Shown piece after piece: positions 26,032 to 34,635 of a stretch of DNA of 64,000 nt. The notes beneath the pieces were generated by a model, which was not told the origin of the DNA, did no database searches, and saw only the letters and a program-made list of their open reading frames with translations. The translations under genes were made by a program, and so were the position numbers. Each line of letters opens with the position of its first letter. Position 1 is the stretch's first letter. This DNA comes from DASPSR01 sp035498715 (GTDB lineage: Bacteria > Nitrospirota > UBA9217). Where the stretch lies: assembly GCA_035498715.1 (NCBI GenBank), contig DATJZV010000068.1, positions 1 through 64,000 on the forward strand, written 5' to 3'.

Positions 26032-29028
26032 GTGAACGGAGTCCACGTGACTAAGAATACGCACCACCGCGCCATACTATTTTCTCTCTTTGTCCTGTCG
26101 GGATTCTCCGGCCTCATTTATGAGTCGATCTGGACGCATTACCTGAAACTCTTTCTCGGCCACGCCGCCTATGCCCAGACGCTCGTCCTGGCAATCTTCA
26201 TGGGTGGCATGGCTATCGGCTCCTGGCTCTGCAGCCGCTACTCAGGCCGGTGGAAGAACCTGCTGATCGGTTACGCCCTTACAGAGGGCATGATTGGTCT
26301 CCTTGCGATCGTCTTTCATCCGGTCTTTGACCGGGCTGTGCAGTTCTCCTATGCCACGGTTATGTCACAGCTCGGCAACGCGTCCGTGGTCACGGCCTAC
26401 AAGTGGACGCTGTCGGCGCTGCTGATCCTGCCCCAATCGATCCTGCTCGGCATGACATTTCCCCTGATGAGCGCCGGCATGATCCGTCTGTTCCCGCTCA
26501 AGCCGGGCAGGACCATTGCCCTGCTCTATTTTACGAACAGCATCGGAGCGGCCGTCGGCGTTCTGGCGAGCGGGTTCGTGCTTGTACGCCTTGTCGGACT
26601 GCCTGGCACTTTGCTGATCGCGGGTCTAATCAACATCGGGCTTGCTGTCACAGTCTGGACACTGATGCGAGGCCGTGAAATCGCCGAACGCAGGGGGATC
26701 GATACCGTACAGCCACACCCGGCACCATCCGGTGCATACCGGCTCCTGCTGGTGGCGTCGCTGATCACCGGGACCGCTTCCTTCATCTACGAGATCGGGT
26801 GGATCAGGATGCTTAGCCTAGTTCTTGGAAGCTCGACCCATGCCTTCGAACTCATGTTGAGCGCCTTCATCCTCGGACTTGCCTTTGGTGGACTATGGAT
26901 TCAGCGCCGCCTTGACCGGCAGGACCAGCCGGTCCGCGTCCTCGTCTACGTCCAAGTCGTCATGGGCATATTGGCTCTGTCCACACTATCGTTTTACGGC
27001 CAGACATTCCCCGTGATGCAGTGGCTCCTAAAGATACTGCCGAAAACAGACGCCGGGTATCTGCTTTTCAACCTCTCAAGCCACGGGATCGCCGTCGCGA
27101 TCATGCTTCCAACGACCTTCTGCGCCGGGATGACGCTGCCGCTCATCACCTATGCCTTGATCAGACAAGGCCATGGTGAGAGGAGTATCGGCGCAGTCTA
27201 TGCCGCTAATACCGTTGGTGCCATTATCGGTGTCTTCTTCGCCATCCACTTGGGCATGCCTCTCCTAGGTCTGAAAGGATTGATGACCTTTGGCGCCGGC
27301 CTCGACATCGGCCTGGGTCTCGCTCTGCTGTGGCTAGTGATTCCGCGTGACCGTGGTTTACGCACGCCGGTTGCCATTACGGCTGCAGGACTTGGCGCCA
27401 TTCTCGCAACTATGCTCCTGGTGAACCTCGATGTCTACAAGATGGCTTCGGGCGTCTACCGGGATGGCGCTCTGATCACACCGAACACCGAATCGGTCCG
27501 GTACCATCACGATGGGAAAACCGCCACCGTGAGCATAACGCTCCAAAGCTGGGGCATCATGGGCATCCGCACGAACGGTAAGGTCGACGCGTCGGTTTCC
27601 GTCTTGCCCGGTACCCCTTCAACCGGCGATGAAGCGACCATGATCCTGCTTGGCATACTTCCCATGGCGCTCCACCCCGGTGCAACGACGGCCGCCAATA
27701 TCGGACTGGGCTCGGGCCTGACAACACAGGCGCTGCTCTCCAACCCCCATCTTACAAGGGTCGATACGATAGAGATCGAGCGAAGCGTTATCGAAGCGGC
27801 ACGCCAGTTCGGCCCATTGGTATCAAAGGTCTATCAGGATCCACGCAGCAGCATCTATGTTGACGATGCAAAGACGTTCTTTTCCAGCCATAAACGCACG
27901 TACGATATCATCGTATCCGAACCGTCGAACCCATGGGTCAGCGGTGTTGCAGGACTGTTCTCCGAGGAGTTCTACCGTGACATCAAACGGTACTTGAACC
28001 CGAACGGTCTTTTCGTGCAGTGGCTCCAACTGTACGAAATAGACAACGATCTTGTTGTCTCGGTTTTAAAAGCTGTTTCCGCGAAGTTTGCCGACTTTGT
28101 CGTGTATGCGCCGAACGCTTCCGATCTCATCATCATCGCAAAAAATGGTGATGACATCCCTGATCCGGACCCCTCAATCCTGGCTCTCCCGGAGCTCGCC
28201 ACGATCCTGGGGCGTATTAACGTGGCTTCCATCCAGGACATAGACATCCGCAAAGTAGGCAATAAAAAAATCCTCGGAAGCCTGCTTAAGACGTTTCCAA
28301 TCATCGCAAACTCGGATTACTATCCTGTCCTTGATCAAAACGCTGCCCGTACTCGCTTCCTATATGCCACCGCACAGGATTTCGTCACTGTAGCTCAACA
28401 ACCGATCCCGGCCACAGATATGCTCATGGGCATAGTCCCTCGTATGCCATTCCGGGTCACGCCGACCCCCTATTTCCAGAGACCGCTTTTTGTTTCTTAC
28501 GCCGCTGCACTTCGCGAATATCTGCTACAGGGGAGATTTACATCGAAACAAGATGGCGTCCCGATCGAGCTCAAACGGCAGGCTGTCCAGTTCCGCAGTC
28601 TGTTCACAGACTGTAGAGCCCTTCCAGGTGAGTATAGAATGGATGTACTCTTCGACACGTCATTAATTATATTCCCCTTTCTCTCACCCGAAGAATCCGC
28701 CGAAGCCTGGCATGCCCTCGAATCAAAGAATTGCGCATCTTCTTTTACGGCTACGGAAAAGGACTGGATCTCGCTCTTTAAGGCCGTGGGACAGCGGAAT
28801 GCCAATGCTATGGCTCACTCTTCGGCGGTACTGATCGAGCGCGGCGGCGACACGAATCCAGTGCGCATGAAATACCTTGTTGCGGCAAATATGCTGGGCA
28901 ATCTGGTCTGCGGCAATGACGCGGACGCTGCACGGATCTGGTCGCAGTATCAGACACGTCTGTTCGGGGCCAGTGAACCGAGCTTCCTTTTCCAGTTGCT
29001 TTCGGCAAATAGCCGCAACCCCCGATAG
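26032..29028 (+). CDS. Multi-pass membrane protein fused to a spermidine-synthase-like methyltransferase fold
   Basis: A 998-residue protein. The first about 475 residues hold roughly 12-14 hydrophobic segments in two related halves: GLIYESIWTHYLKLFLGHAA near 25 and FIYEIGWIRMLSLVLGSST near 250 are clear internal repeats. Residues about 520-740 are a spermidine/spermine synthase-like Rossmann domain with NIGLGSGLTTQALL, DTIEIERSVIEAA, DDAKTFF and SEPSNPWVSGVAGLF. A C-terminal helical region of about 250 residues has no motif I recognise. Such fusions are widespread and poorly characterised; polyamine synthesis should not be assumed. The start is a GTG at 26032 with GGAG upstream; a second GTG lies at 26047. 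Confidence 0.8.
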   Translation: MNGVHVTKNTHHRAILFSLFVLSGFSGLIYESIWTHYLKLFLGHAAYAQTLVLAIFMGGMAIGSWLCSRYSGRWKNLLIGYALTEGMIGLLAIVFHPVFDRAVQFSYATVMSQLGNASVVTAYKWTLSALLILPQSILLGMTFPLMSAGMIRLFPLKPGRTIALLYFTNSIGAAVGVLASGFVLVRLVGLPGTLLIAGLINIGLAVTVWTLMRGREIAERRGIDTVQPHPAPSGAYRLLLVASLITGTASFIYEIGWIRMLSLVLGSSTHAFELMLSAFILGLAFGGLWIQRRLDRQDQPVRVLVYVQVVMGILALSTLSFYGQTFPVMQWLLKILPKTDAGYLLFNLSSHGIAVAIMLPTTFCAGMTLPLITYALIRQGHGERSIGAVYAANTVGAIIGVFFAIHLGMPLLGLKGLMTFGAGLDIGLGLALLWLVIPRDRGLRTPVAITAAGLGAILATMLLVNLDVYKMASGVYRDGALITPNTESVRYHHDGKTATVSITLQSWGIMGIRTNGKVDASVSVLPGTPSTGDEATMILLGILPMALHPGATTAANIGLGSGLTTQALLSNPHLTRVDTIEIERSVIEAARQFGPLVSKVYQDPRSSIYVDDAKTFFSSHKRTYDIIVSEPSNPWVSGVAGLFSEEFYRDIKRYLNPNGLFVQWLQLYEIDNDLVVSVLKAVSAKFADFVVYAPNASDLIIIAKNGDDIPDPDPSILALPELATILGRINVASIQDIDIRKVGNKKILGSLLKTFPIIANSDYYPVLDQNAARTRFLYATAQDFVTVAQQPIPATDMLMGIVPRMPFRVTPTPYFQRPLFVSYAAALREYLLQGRFTSKQDGVPIELKRQAVQFRSLFTDCRALPGEYRMDVLFDTSLIIFPFLSPEESAEAWHALESKNCASSFTATEKDWISLFKAVGQRNANAMAHSSAVLIERGGDTNPVRMKYLVAANMLGNLVCGNDADAARIWSQYQTRLFGASEPSFLFQLLSANSRNPR

Positions 29029-29119
29029 CCCGCAGTAACGGATTGCAATCGTCTGGTGCGTCATCATTTAGCAGTAACTGAGGAAAACAATCGGCCATGT
29101 AAAACCCCTCATCACTTTC

Positions 29120-29266
29120 ATGCTCGCATACCTTGAAGTCCTTCTGTTCTGGCAGGGGTTCCTCTACTTCCCTTATTCGATTATCATCCTCGACATCACC
29201 ACCATCGTGCATTACAAATTTGCCGTCGCACGGGTATTATACTGGATAGACACCGACGCGCGGTGA
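29120..29266 (+). CDS. Possible small hydrophobic protein in a gene gap
   Basis: The gap 29029-29385 between convergent genes holds one protein-like frame. From an ATG at 29120 it gives 48 residues, including EVLLFWQGFLYFPYSIIILD and ending RVLYWIDTDAR. It reads like a membrane helix with an amphipathic tail, but no ribosome binding site precedes the ATG. The open frame extends upstream only to a stop at about 29075. It may be a relic. A second short frame at 29304 with a good GGGAGG site gives only about 33 residues and runs into the LysR gene. Confidence 0.25.
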   Translation: MLAYLEVLLFWQGFLYFPYSIIILDITTIVHYKFAVARVLYWIDTDAR

Positions 29267-29385
29267 TGGTGAAAGTGTGTGGGGAGAAACGGGAGGCAGT
29301 ACGATGGGGAGAACTTATCCTGCGGAGGTAAGTATCAATGAGCGCGCGTCATGGGGAGAAGGAGACCTGCGGAAGTGGATCAGAC

Positions 29386-30294
29386 TCAGGGCAGTGGCGT
29401 TTTGATCGGATACACCTTCAGGAAGTTCAGGAATTCCTTGGCCGTATGTGTGCAGTAATTCCGCTTGGGCGAGATGATGCTGAAGTTCCGGTGGAATTTT
29501 ACGTCCTTGAACGTCGTGGCTTTAAGCACGCCGTGCTTGATCGCCTGACGCGCGGCCCAGGCTGACACAATGGATACGCCTACACCCTCTTCAACGGCGC
29601 TCTTGATGGACTCGGTACTCCCGAGCACGAGAGCGATCCTGAGGCTATCGAGTTTGATCCCGTGTTCCTCAAGATGCTTCAGGATGATCTGGCGTGTGCC
29701 GGAACCCTCTTCTCGCAGGACGAGTGGTTCCTTGATCAGGTCCATACCCGGGATGTTGCGACGCTCAACCCAGGGGTGGGCCGGGGACATGATAATCACC
29801 AGCTCGTCCGAGAGGAAGGTGTCGACGGCAAAACGTTGTTTGCTCACGTCGCCTTCCACGAGCGCGATATCGATCTCGCCTGCGTTCAGCTTTTCGGTGA
29901 TGGTCTTGGTGTTTCCCACGACGAGTGAAATGTTTACCTGCGGAACTTTTTTCTTGAATGCCGAAATGATCGAAGGGAGAAGGTAGTTGCCGATGGTCGA
30001 ACTGGCGCCGATGGAGAGGGAGCCTTTGATAGCCCCGGTTATCTCGCTGATATTCTTCTGCGCCTCTGCATAGAGCGCAAGAATCTCCTTCGCTCGCCTG
30101 TAGAGGATCTCGCCCGCCGGGGTCAGGTTGATGGTATTCCCGGACCGGTCGAACAGGCGCGTCTCGTAAAGCTCCTCCATGGCCTGCACTTGAAGGCTCA
30201 CCGCAGGCTGAGTGAGGTGGATGAGTTCAGAGGCCTTGGAAAAGCTTTTTGTTTCCGCAACGGCGCAGAAAACTCTCAGTTTATGGTCTTCCAT
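29386..30294 (-). CDS. LysR-family transcriptional regulator
   Basis: A 302-residue regulator. The winged helix-turn-helix is at about 1-60 (FCAVAETKSFSKASELIHLTQPAVSLQVQ). The effector-binding domain starts near 90 (GSLSIGASSTIGNYLLPSII) and includes the REEGSGTRQIILKHL and GSTESIKSAVEEGVGVSIVS segments typical of CysB/CbbR-like regulators. The sequence resembles LysR proteins annotated in Geobacter-like bacteria as associated with selenium metabolism. I am not certain of that, but it would fit the selenoprotein candidates in this window. It has its own promoter with an overlapping dyad. Confidence 0.88.
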   Translation of the reverse strand: MEDHKLRVFCAVAETKSFSKASELIHLTQPAVSLQVQAMEELYETRLFDRSGNTINLTPAGEILYRRAKEILALYAEAQKNISEITGAIKGSLSIGASSTIGNYLLPSIISAFKKKVPQVNISLVVGNTKTITEKLNAGEIDIALVEGDVSKQRFAVDTFLSDELVIIMSPAHPWVERRNIPGMDLIKEPLVLREEGSGTRQIILKHLEEHGIKLDSLRIALVLGSTESIKSAVEEGVGVSIVSAWAARQAIKHGVLKATTFKDVKFHRNFSIISPKRNYCTHTAKEFLNFLKVYPIKTPLP

Positions 30295-30366
30295 AAATGA
30301 TTAGACGTTACATATGGCATGTGCTGGGAATGTTGCGACTTCTTGAATGTTTATTACCTTATAATA

Positions 30367-30395
30367 TTTATAAATCAATCTATAAGTATTGTCAA
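30367..30395 (-). promoter_or_regulatory. LysR gene promoter with overlapping dyad
   Basis: Minus strand TTGACA (30390-30395), a 17-base spacer and TATAAA (30367-30372). The spacer and -10 carry TTATA-N8-TATAA, an inverted repeat of the type LysR regulators bind, suggesting autoregulation. Leader of about 65 bases. Confidence 0.65.
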
Positions 30396-30474
30396 GAAGT
30401 TTATCCGGTGTGAGGGTCGCTGAGAGGAGCTCCAACCCGAGACTAGAGCAGCAGAAAAATGATAAGAGAAGATC

Positions 30475-31893
30475 TTATTCAAGGGTTTTAAGATATGCAA
30501 TGGCTTCTGCTCGGTCTTTGAGTGCGCCCTCGGCTTGCCGCTCTTTGATTTCCTCCAGGATCTCCCGGAACTGCGGCCCGGGCACGAGCCCGTGATCGAT
30601 GAGGTCCTGACCGGTTATGAGCGGCCTTGCTTCGACCTTCAGGAACTTTGAATAGTAATAATCCAGAACCACGGCCATGGGCTTCTCGGTGTCCGTAAAC
30701 TTCTCTTTAAGCATGATCTCGGCCGTAGCGCGAGCGTCAGCTTGCGCCAGGATGAGGCTTTCCGACAAATCATCGCCGAGATCGCGACAGTAGCGGTACA
30801 TGGCATTCTTGCTCGGCCCGCCGGGAATGGAGAGATTGAATAACCGCATGTGCTGCTTGATGACCGTAGTGACCGTCTTTTCCGTATCCCGTGATAGCCT
30901 GAAGCGTCGGCACACCAGCGCGGCCCTTTCCGCGCCGAGGTTATCATGCCCGTGAAACCGGATATGACCGTCAGCAGTGCTGAATGTTTCCGGTTTCGCC
31001 ATATCATGCAGAAGGCAGGCAAAACGGAGAGCGGCTTTGCGTGGAATAAGATGCTCAAGCGACTCGTCCAGGTGTGCCAGCACCGAGGCGGCATGCTCAG
31101 GAGATATCTTTGGGAGATCATCGAGCACGCTGTCAAGATATCCCGCTGTCTTAATGGAATGGGTCAGGACATCGTGGACATGATACCTGCCTGGTGCAAA
31201 TCCTCTGAGTGGTTCGAGCTCCGGCAGGAGCGGGGAGAGGAGACCGAGGGAGTCCATGAGTCGGAGATTATTTTCGGCACTCCGCTCCGCGAGAATCAGA
31301 AAAAGCTCGTCCCGCAGGCGCTCGGGAGAGGGCTTGGTAATGAGCCTGGACCGGCTTCTAATATGCTCAGCAGTCACGCGCTCGATAGTAAACCCGAGTG
31401 TTGCTTCAAATCGCACGGCACGTAAAAGCCGGAGCGGGTCTTCATCCAGCACCTCGGGCTTCACCACGCGAATCAACCTATCTTTAACATCCTGTATCCC
31501 ATTAAACAGGTCGATCAGCCCATCGAGAGAATTATTTCTCATGAATCCCCGCAGGTCGAGCGCCATAGCGTTTACGGTAAAATCACGCCTCGTGAGATCA
31601 GCCGTAAGGTCAGACCCCTCGAAATTGGTGAAGTCGAACTGGATGAATTCTCCGTTAGTGCGCTTTACTACGCGAGTGATCTTACGCTCTTCATCAAGGA
31701 AGAAGAAGCTCCCGTTGATCGTGGCAGCAAATGCGGTCGCAATATTCTCCGATCCGGAAGGCATCACGAGGTCGATATCGTTAATGTCCTGCTTGCCGAT
31801 CAACAGGTCACGGACTGAGCCGCCTACGATGAAGATTTTTTGAGAGGTAAGAGGAATGAGATGTGTCAAGTATGTGACAGCCGGAATATGCAT
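30475..31893 (-). CDS. CCA tRNA nucleotidyltransferase / poly(A) polymerase family protein with HD domain
   Basis: A 472-residue protein from the ATG at 31893. The nucleotidyltransferase core shows FIVGGSVRDLLIG, the catalytic NDIDLVMPSG, the R-R-D-F-T-V-N-A-M motif (DLTRRDFTVNAMALDLRG) and DEDPLRLLRAVRFEATLGF. A downstream HD-type domain follows (CLLHDMAKPETFS, then HGHDNLGAERAALVCRRFRLS). The family adds CCA to tRNA 3' ends or A tails to RNA. Since the visible tRNA already encodes CCA, repair or poly(A) addition is possible. An in-frame ATG at 31932 is rejected because the promoter lies between the two starts. Confidence 0.88.
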   Translation of the reverse strand: MHIPAVTYLTHLIPLTSQKIFIVGGSVRDLLIGKQDINDIDLVMPSGSENIATAFAATINGSFFFLDEERKITRVVKRTNGEFIQFDFTNFEGSDLTADLTRRDFTVNAMALDLRGFMRNNSLDGLIDLFNGIQDVKDRLIRVVKPEVLDEDPLRLLRAVRFEATLGFTIERVTAEHIRSRSRLITKPSPERLRDELFLILAERSAENNLRLMDSLGLLSPLLPELEPLRGFAPGRYHVHDVLTHSIKTAGYLDSVLDDLPKISPEHAASVLAHLDESLEHLIPRKAALRFACLLHDMAKPETFSTADGHIRFHGHDNLGAERAALVCRRFRLSRDTEKTVTTVIKQHMRLFNLSIPGGPSKNAMYRYCRDLGDDLSESLILAQADARATAEIMLKEKFTDTEKPMAVVLDYYYSKFLKVEARPLITGQDLIDHGLVPGPQFREILEEIKERQAEGALKDRAEAIAYLKTLE

Positions 31894-31903
31894 AGCTGAA
31901 GTT

Positions 31904-31932
31904 ATTATACTACATCTTGGTAGATAGGACAA
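31904..31932 (-). promoter_or_regulatory. Promoter almost abutting the nucleotidyltransferase start
   Basis: Minus strand TTGTCC (31927-31932), a 17-base spacer and perfect TATAAT (31904-31909). The ATG at 31893 starts ten bases after the -10 box, so the transcript would have a leader of only a few bases or none. Confidence 0.55.
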
Positions 31933-32255
31933 AAAAGCGGGGGTGGTCGAGAAAAAGTGAAATCCAATCTGCCGAATGGGTAGCTCGTGACGCGATGCGA
32001 TTTACTGCCATCAATAGTAAGGCCATTAGCTGGTTTATTTTGATATTATGATAGATGTATTAAACAACAATCTGAAAAATTTATCGAATGTTGGCAGTAT
32101 TAAGTGGTGGCAACAGATGCTCAGTGGGTTAGAGCAAGTAAACCCGACATCTTCCCAGCCTTTTCCAGTATTTTTTTATTACCACTCTATCGTTATAACT
32201 TCTTGCCAATCCTCTTGGTCAAAACAACTCGACATAGGTCGTATCGCATGCACCA
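31933..32255 (-). other. Gap without a recognisable gene
   Basis: AT-rich sequence between the nucleotidyltransferase promoter and the end of the DUF4145 gene. I find no open frame with a ribosome binding site and no hairpin-plus-T-run terminator on either strand. Confidence 0.4.
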
Positions 32256-32948
32256 TCAGTCCTCCGACCCCTTCTCAGCAACGCTCTCACCAGTGATCTG
32301 CCTGATCTCCTGTAAACGTCTTCGCCGGTCTTCCCGGGAAATGTACCAGTCCTCTATGAGCGTCTCGATCAAACCGATAAGCAGCTTCGCCTCGCCGGGT
32401 TCGGTATCGAGAATTTCGGCGCCTTCGCTCTCCATCCGAGCGCCGATCATCCCGCTCCTCCTGATGGATTCGATAGCCTCCCAGGTGAGGGGGTCCGCCG
32501 TGCCTTTGATCTGTCGAAACTCGTCGCTGAGACTCCCCGGCTGCACTTGCCAAAAGTCCCGCAGCATATTCGAGAGGCAGCGCCGGGAAAGGGCCGCTGC
32601 GACTTTCTGGCTAAACTCGACAGCAAGACAGGCTTCCTGGTAGTCTTCAAGGATATGGGGAGGAAGTGCGACCGGGAAGGATCGTGCTCGCGAAGGCGGG
32701 ACGAGAGCCCATGTTTTGAGGTGTTTTCCCGTGTACGAGCGATTTCCGACGATCTCCAGGTCGTGGAGAGAGGCGATCAGGGAGAACCTGCGGCACTCGG
32801 GACTGGGGCAGACTACGAACTTGACCACGAGGCGGCGCGGGCCGTCCGCATTATCGATGGTAAGATCTGCGAAGGTTGCCTGCCTTCCCTTATCGGTCAC
32901 GGTCAGGTCCCCGTTGCAGAACGGGCAGTGCCAGAGATATTCGCTCAC
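32256..32948 (-). CDS. DUF4145-type protein with N-terminal zinc ribbon
   Basis: A 230-residue protein. A zinc ribbon is visible at the start (WHCPFCNGDLTV ... VVCPSPECRRFSL). The following helical region, which includes ALPPHILEDYQEACLAVEFS and a run around RRCLSNMLRDFW, matches DUF4145. That domain recurs in restriction and defence-related or hypothetical proteins; its role is unknown. The start is a GTG at 32948, chosen because AAGGAGGGAAGC lies just upstream; an ATG at 32972 in frame lacks such a site. It lies 25 bases after aroB on the same strand, so it rides on the aromatic operon, though no aromatic function is implied. Confidence 0.75.
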   Translation of the reverse strand: MSEYLWHCPFCNGDLTVTDKGRQATFADLTIDNADGPRRLVVKFVVCPSPECRRFSLIASLHDLEIVGNRSYTGKHLKTWALVPPSRARSFPVALPPHILEDYQEACLAVEFSQKVAAALSRRCLSNMLRDFWQVQPGSLSDEFRQIKGTADPLTWEAIESIRRSGMIGARMESEGAEILDTEPGEAKLLIGLIETLIEDWYISREDRRRRLQEIRQITGESVAEKGSED

Positions 32949-32973
32949 GCTTCCCTCCTTGAACCGCTGCATT

Positions 32974-34056
32974 TTATTGCACGATCAGTTCCTGAAGCTG
33001 TTGCTCTTCCCACTCTCCAGTGACGACGACCTCGCCGATCTTCTTCGGGAGCACGAACTTTACCTTGCCCCCTTCCGCTTTCTTGTCAATCTGCATGGCA
33101 CCCATGAGCTCGGTCATGGACGGTTTGCGGCTGAGGGCCGCAAGATCCGTCGGCAGGCCATAGGACCTAATAAGCCTCTCCACCCGGTCGGGCACCGAAG
33201 CGTCACAGAGGCCGGTCTTGTGGGCGAGCTTGGAAGCATAGACCATGCCGATGGCAGCGGCTTCGCCGTGGCGCATGGTATAATTCTGCGCCGTCTCGAT
33301 AGCGTGGCCGACGGTGTGGCCGAAATTAAGGATCGCGCGAAGGCCGCTCTCGCGCTCGTCTTCACTCACTACCTCGGCTTTGATCTCGCAGGAGCGCTGG
33401 ATGATGTGGCTGAGCACTTCGGGATCGAGAGCAAGGATCTTCTCCCGCTCCCTGTCGAGGTACTCGAAGAAAGATGCATCCCAGATCACTCCATACTTAA
33501 TCACCTCAGCCATGCCTGCAAGGAACTCTGCCCGCGGAAGGCTCTTGAGCACATCAAGGTCCATCAGGACCTTCTTCGGTTGGTAGAACGCGCCGATCAT
33601 GTTCTTGCCCATGGCGTGGTTCACCCCGGTTTTGCCGCCCACGCTACTGTCCACCATGGCGAGGAGCGTGGTAGGCACCTGGATAAAAGGAACTCCACGC
33701 ATGAACGTCGCTGCAGCAAAACCTGTAAGGTCTCCGATCACGCCACCGCCCAGGGCTACAAGCGCTGACTTCCGGTCAAAGCTGTTGATGAGGAGCGCGG
33801 AATAGATGGCATTGGCCCAGTCGAGGGTCTTGTACTGCTCACCGTCGGGGATCTCGATGGAAAGCACCAGGAAGCCTGCAGCTTTGAGGCTGTCGACAAC
33901 GCGTTGTCCGTAGAGCTTTTTTACTGTGGGATTCGTGATTACGGCGATCTTCTGGCCTAAACCAAGGCCCTGGATCTGCTCGCCGATCCGGCCCAGGCCT
34001 GTACCGATCTCGATATCGTAGCTCCTGTCGCCGAGGCTCACTTTAACAACGTGCAT
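32974..34056 (-). CDS. aroB: 3-dehydroquinate synthase
   Basis: A 360-residue NAD- and metal-dependent enzyme, second step of the shikimate pathway (DAHP to 3-dehydroquinate). Signature stretches: PDGEQYKTLDWANAIYSALL, ALGGGVIGDLTGFAAATFMR, QVPTTLLAMVDSSVGGKTGV, and the metal histidine regions NFGHTVGHAIE and MRHGEAAAIGM. Full length. Its start lies 14 bases inside the end of aroK, so translation is coupled. Confidence 0.96.
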   Translation of the reverse strand: MHVVKVSLGDRSYDIEIGTGLGRIGEQIQGLGLGQKIAVITNPTVKKLYGQRVVDSLKAAGFLVLSIEIPDGEQYKTLDWANAIYSALLINSFDRKSALVALGGGVIGDLTGFAAATFMRGVPFIQVPTTLLAMVDSSVGGKTGVNHAMGKNMIGAFYQPKKVLMDLDVLKSLPRAEFLAGMAEVIKYGVIWDASFFEYLDREREKILALDPEVLSHIIQRSCEIKAEVVSEDERESGLRAILNFGHTVGHAIETAQNYTMRHGEAAAIGMVYASKLAHKTGLCDASVPDRVERLIRSYGLPTDLAALSRKPSMTELMGAMQIDKKAEGGKVKFVLPKKIGEVVVTGEWEEQQLQELIVQ

Positions 34057-34558
34057 ATCGCACCTTTTCCTTTATCTCTAGCACAGCCTCGTCTACCGAT
34101 TTCTCCGAGGTGTCGATAATGAGGTCGGCCTGGCCGTAAAACTCCGCGCGACTTTCAAGCAAATCTCGTATCCTGGCCATGGTGTCGGGGACCTTGAGGA
34201 GAGGTCGGTGGGTCTCATGTTTGATGCGTTCGTAAATCACCTCGGGACGTGCCGTGAGACAGACCACGAGGCCGGCTTTCTTGAAAGCCTCGCGGTTCTC
34301 ATCGCGGATGACCGCACCGCCGCCCGTGGAGACCACCTGATTCTCATTTTCCAAGACGGTTCGGATGACCCTCGCCTCCACGTCACGAAAGTAGGGTTCG
34401 CCCTTCTGCGCAAAGATCTCAGTGATGGTAGTCTTCTGGTCGTCTTCGATGAGATCGTCGGTATTTACGAAGGTATAGCCGAGGTCACTGGCAAGTCGCG
34501 TCCCGATGCTCGTCTTGCCGACGCCCATGAAGCCGGTGAGGATGATATTTTTGAACAT
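34043..34558 (-). CDS. aroK: Shikimate kinase
   Basis: A 171-residue P-loop kinase phosphorylating shikimate at O3. The Walker A motif GFMGVGKTSIGTRLA is at the N-terminus. Shikimate-binding Asp in VNTDDLIE, the GGGAV loop (VVSTGGGAVIRDEN) and the lid/adenine region follow. Typical length. It overlaps aroB by 14 bases and follows aroC by 77 bases. Confidence 0.95.
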   Translation of the reverse strand: MFKNIILTGFMGVGKTSIGTRLASDLGYTFVNTDDLIEDDQKTTITEIFAQKGEPYFRDVEARVIRTVLENENQVVSTGGGAVIRDENREAFKKAGLVVCLTARPEVIYERIKHETHRPLLKVPDTMARIRDLLESRAEFYGQADLIIDTSEKSVDEAVLEIKEKVRYARC

Positions 34559-34635
34559 AATCTATCAGCTCATTGGTCATAGCTAGTAGCTCACCGCCTT
34601 TGGAAGCGCTGTCGCACTGAGCTATGAGCCTTCTC

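Noticed and set aside
32716..33768. Plus-strand open frame of 350 codons opposite aroB
   Set aside because: aroB carries all family motifs on the other strand, and the antisense frame shows only composition-driven residues.
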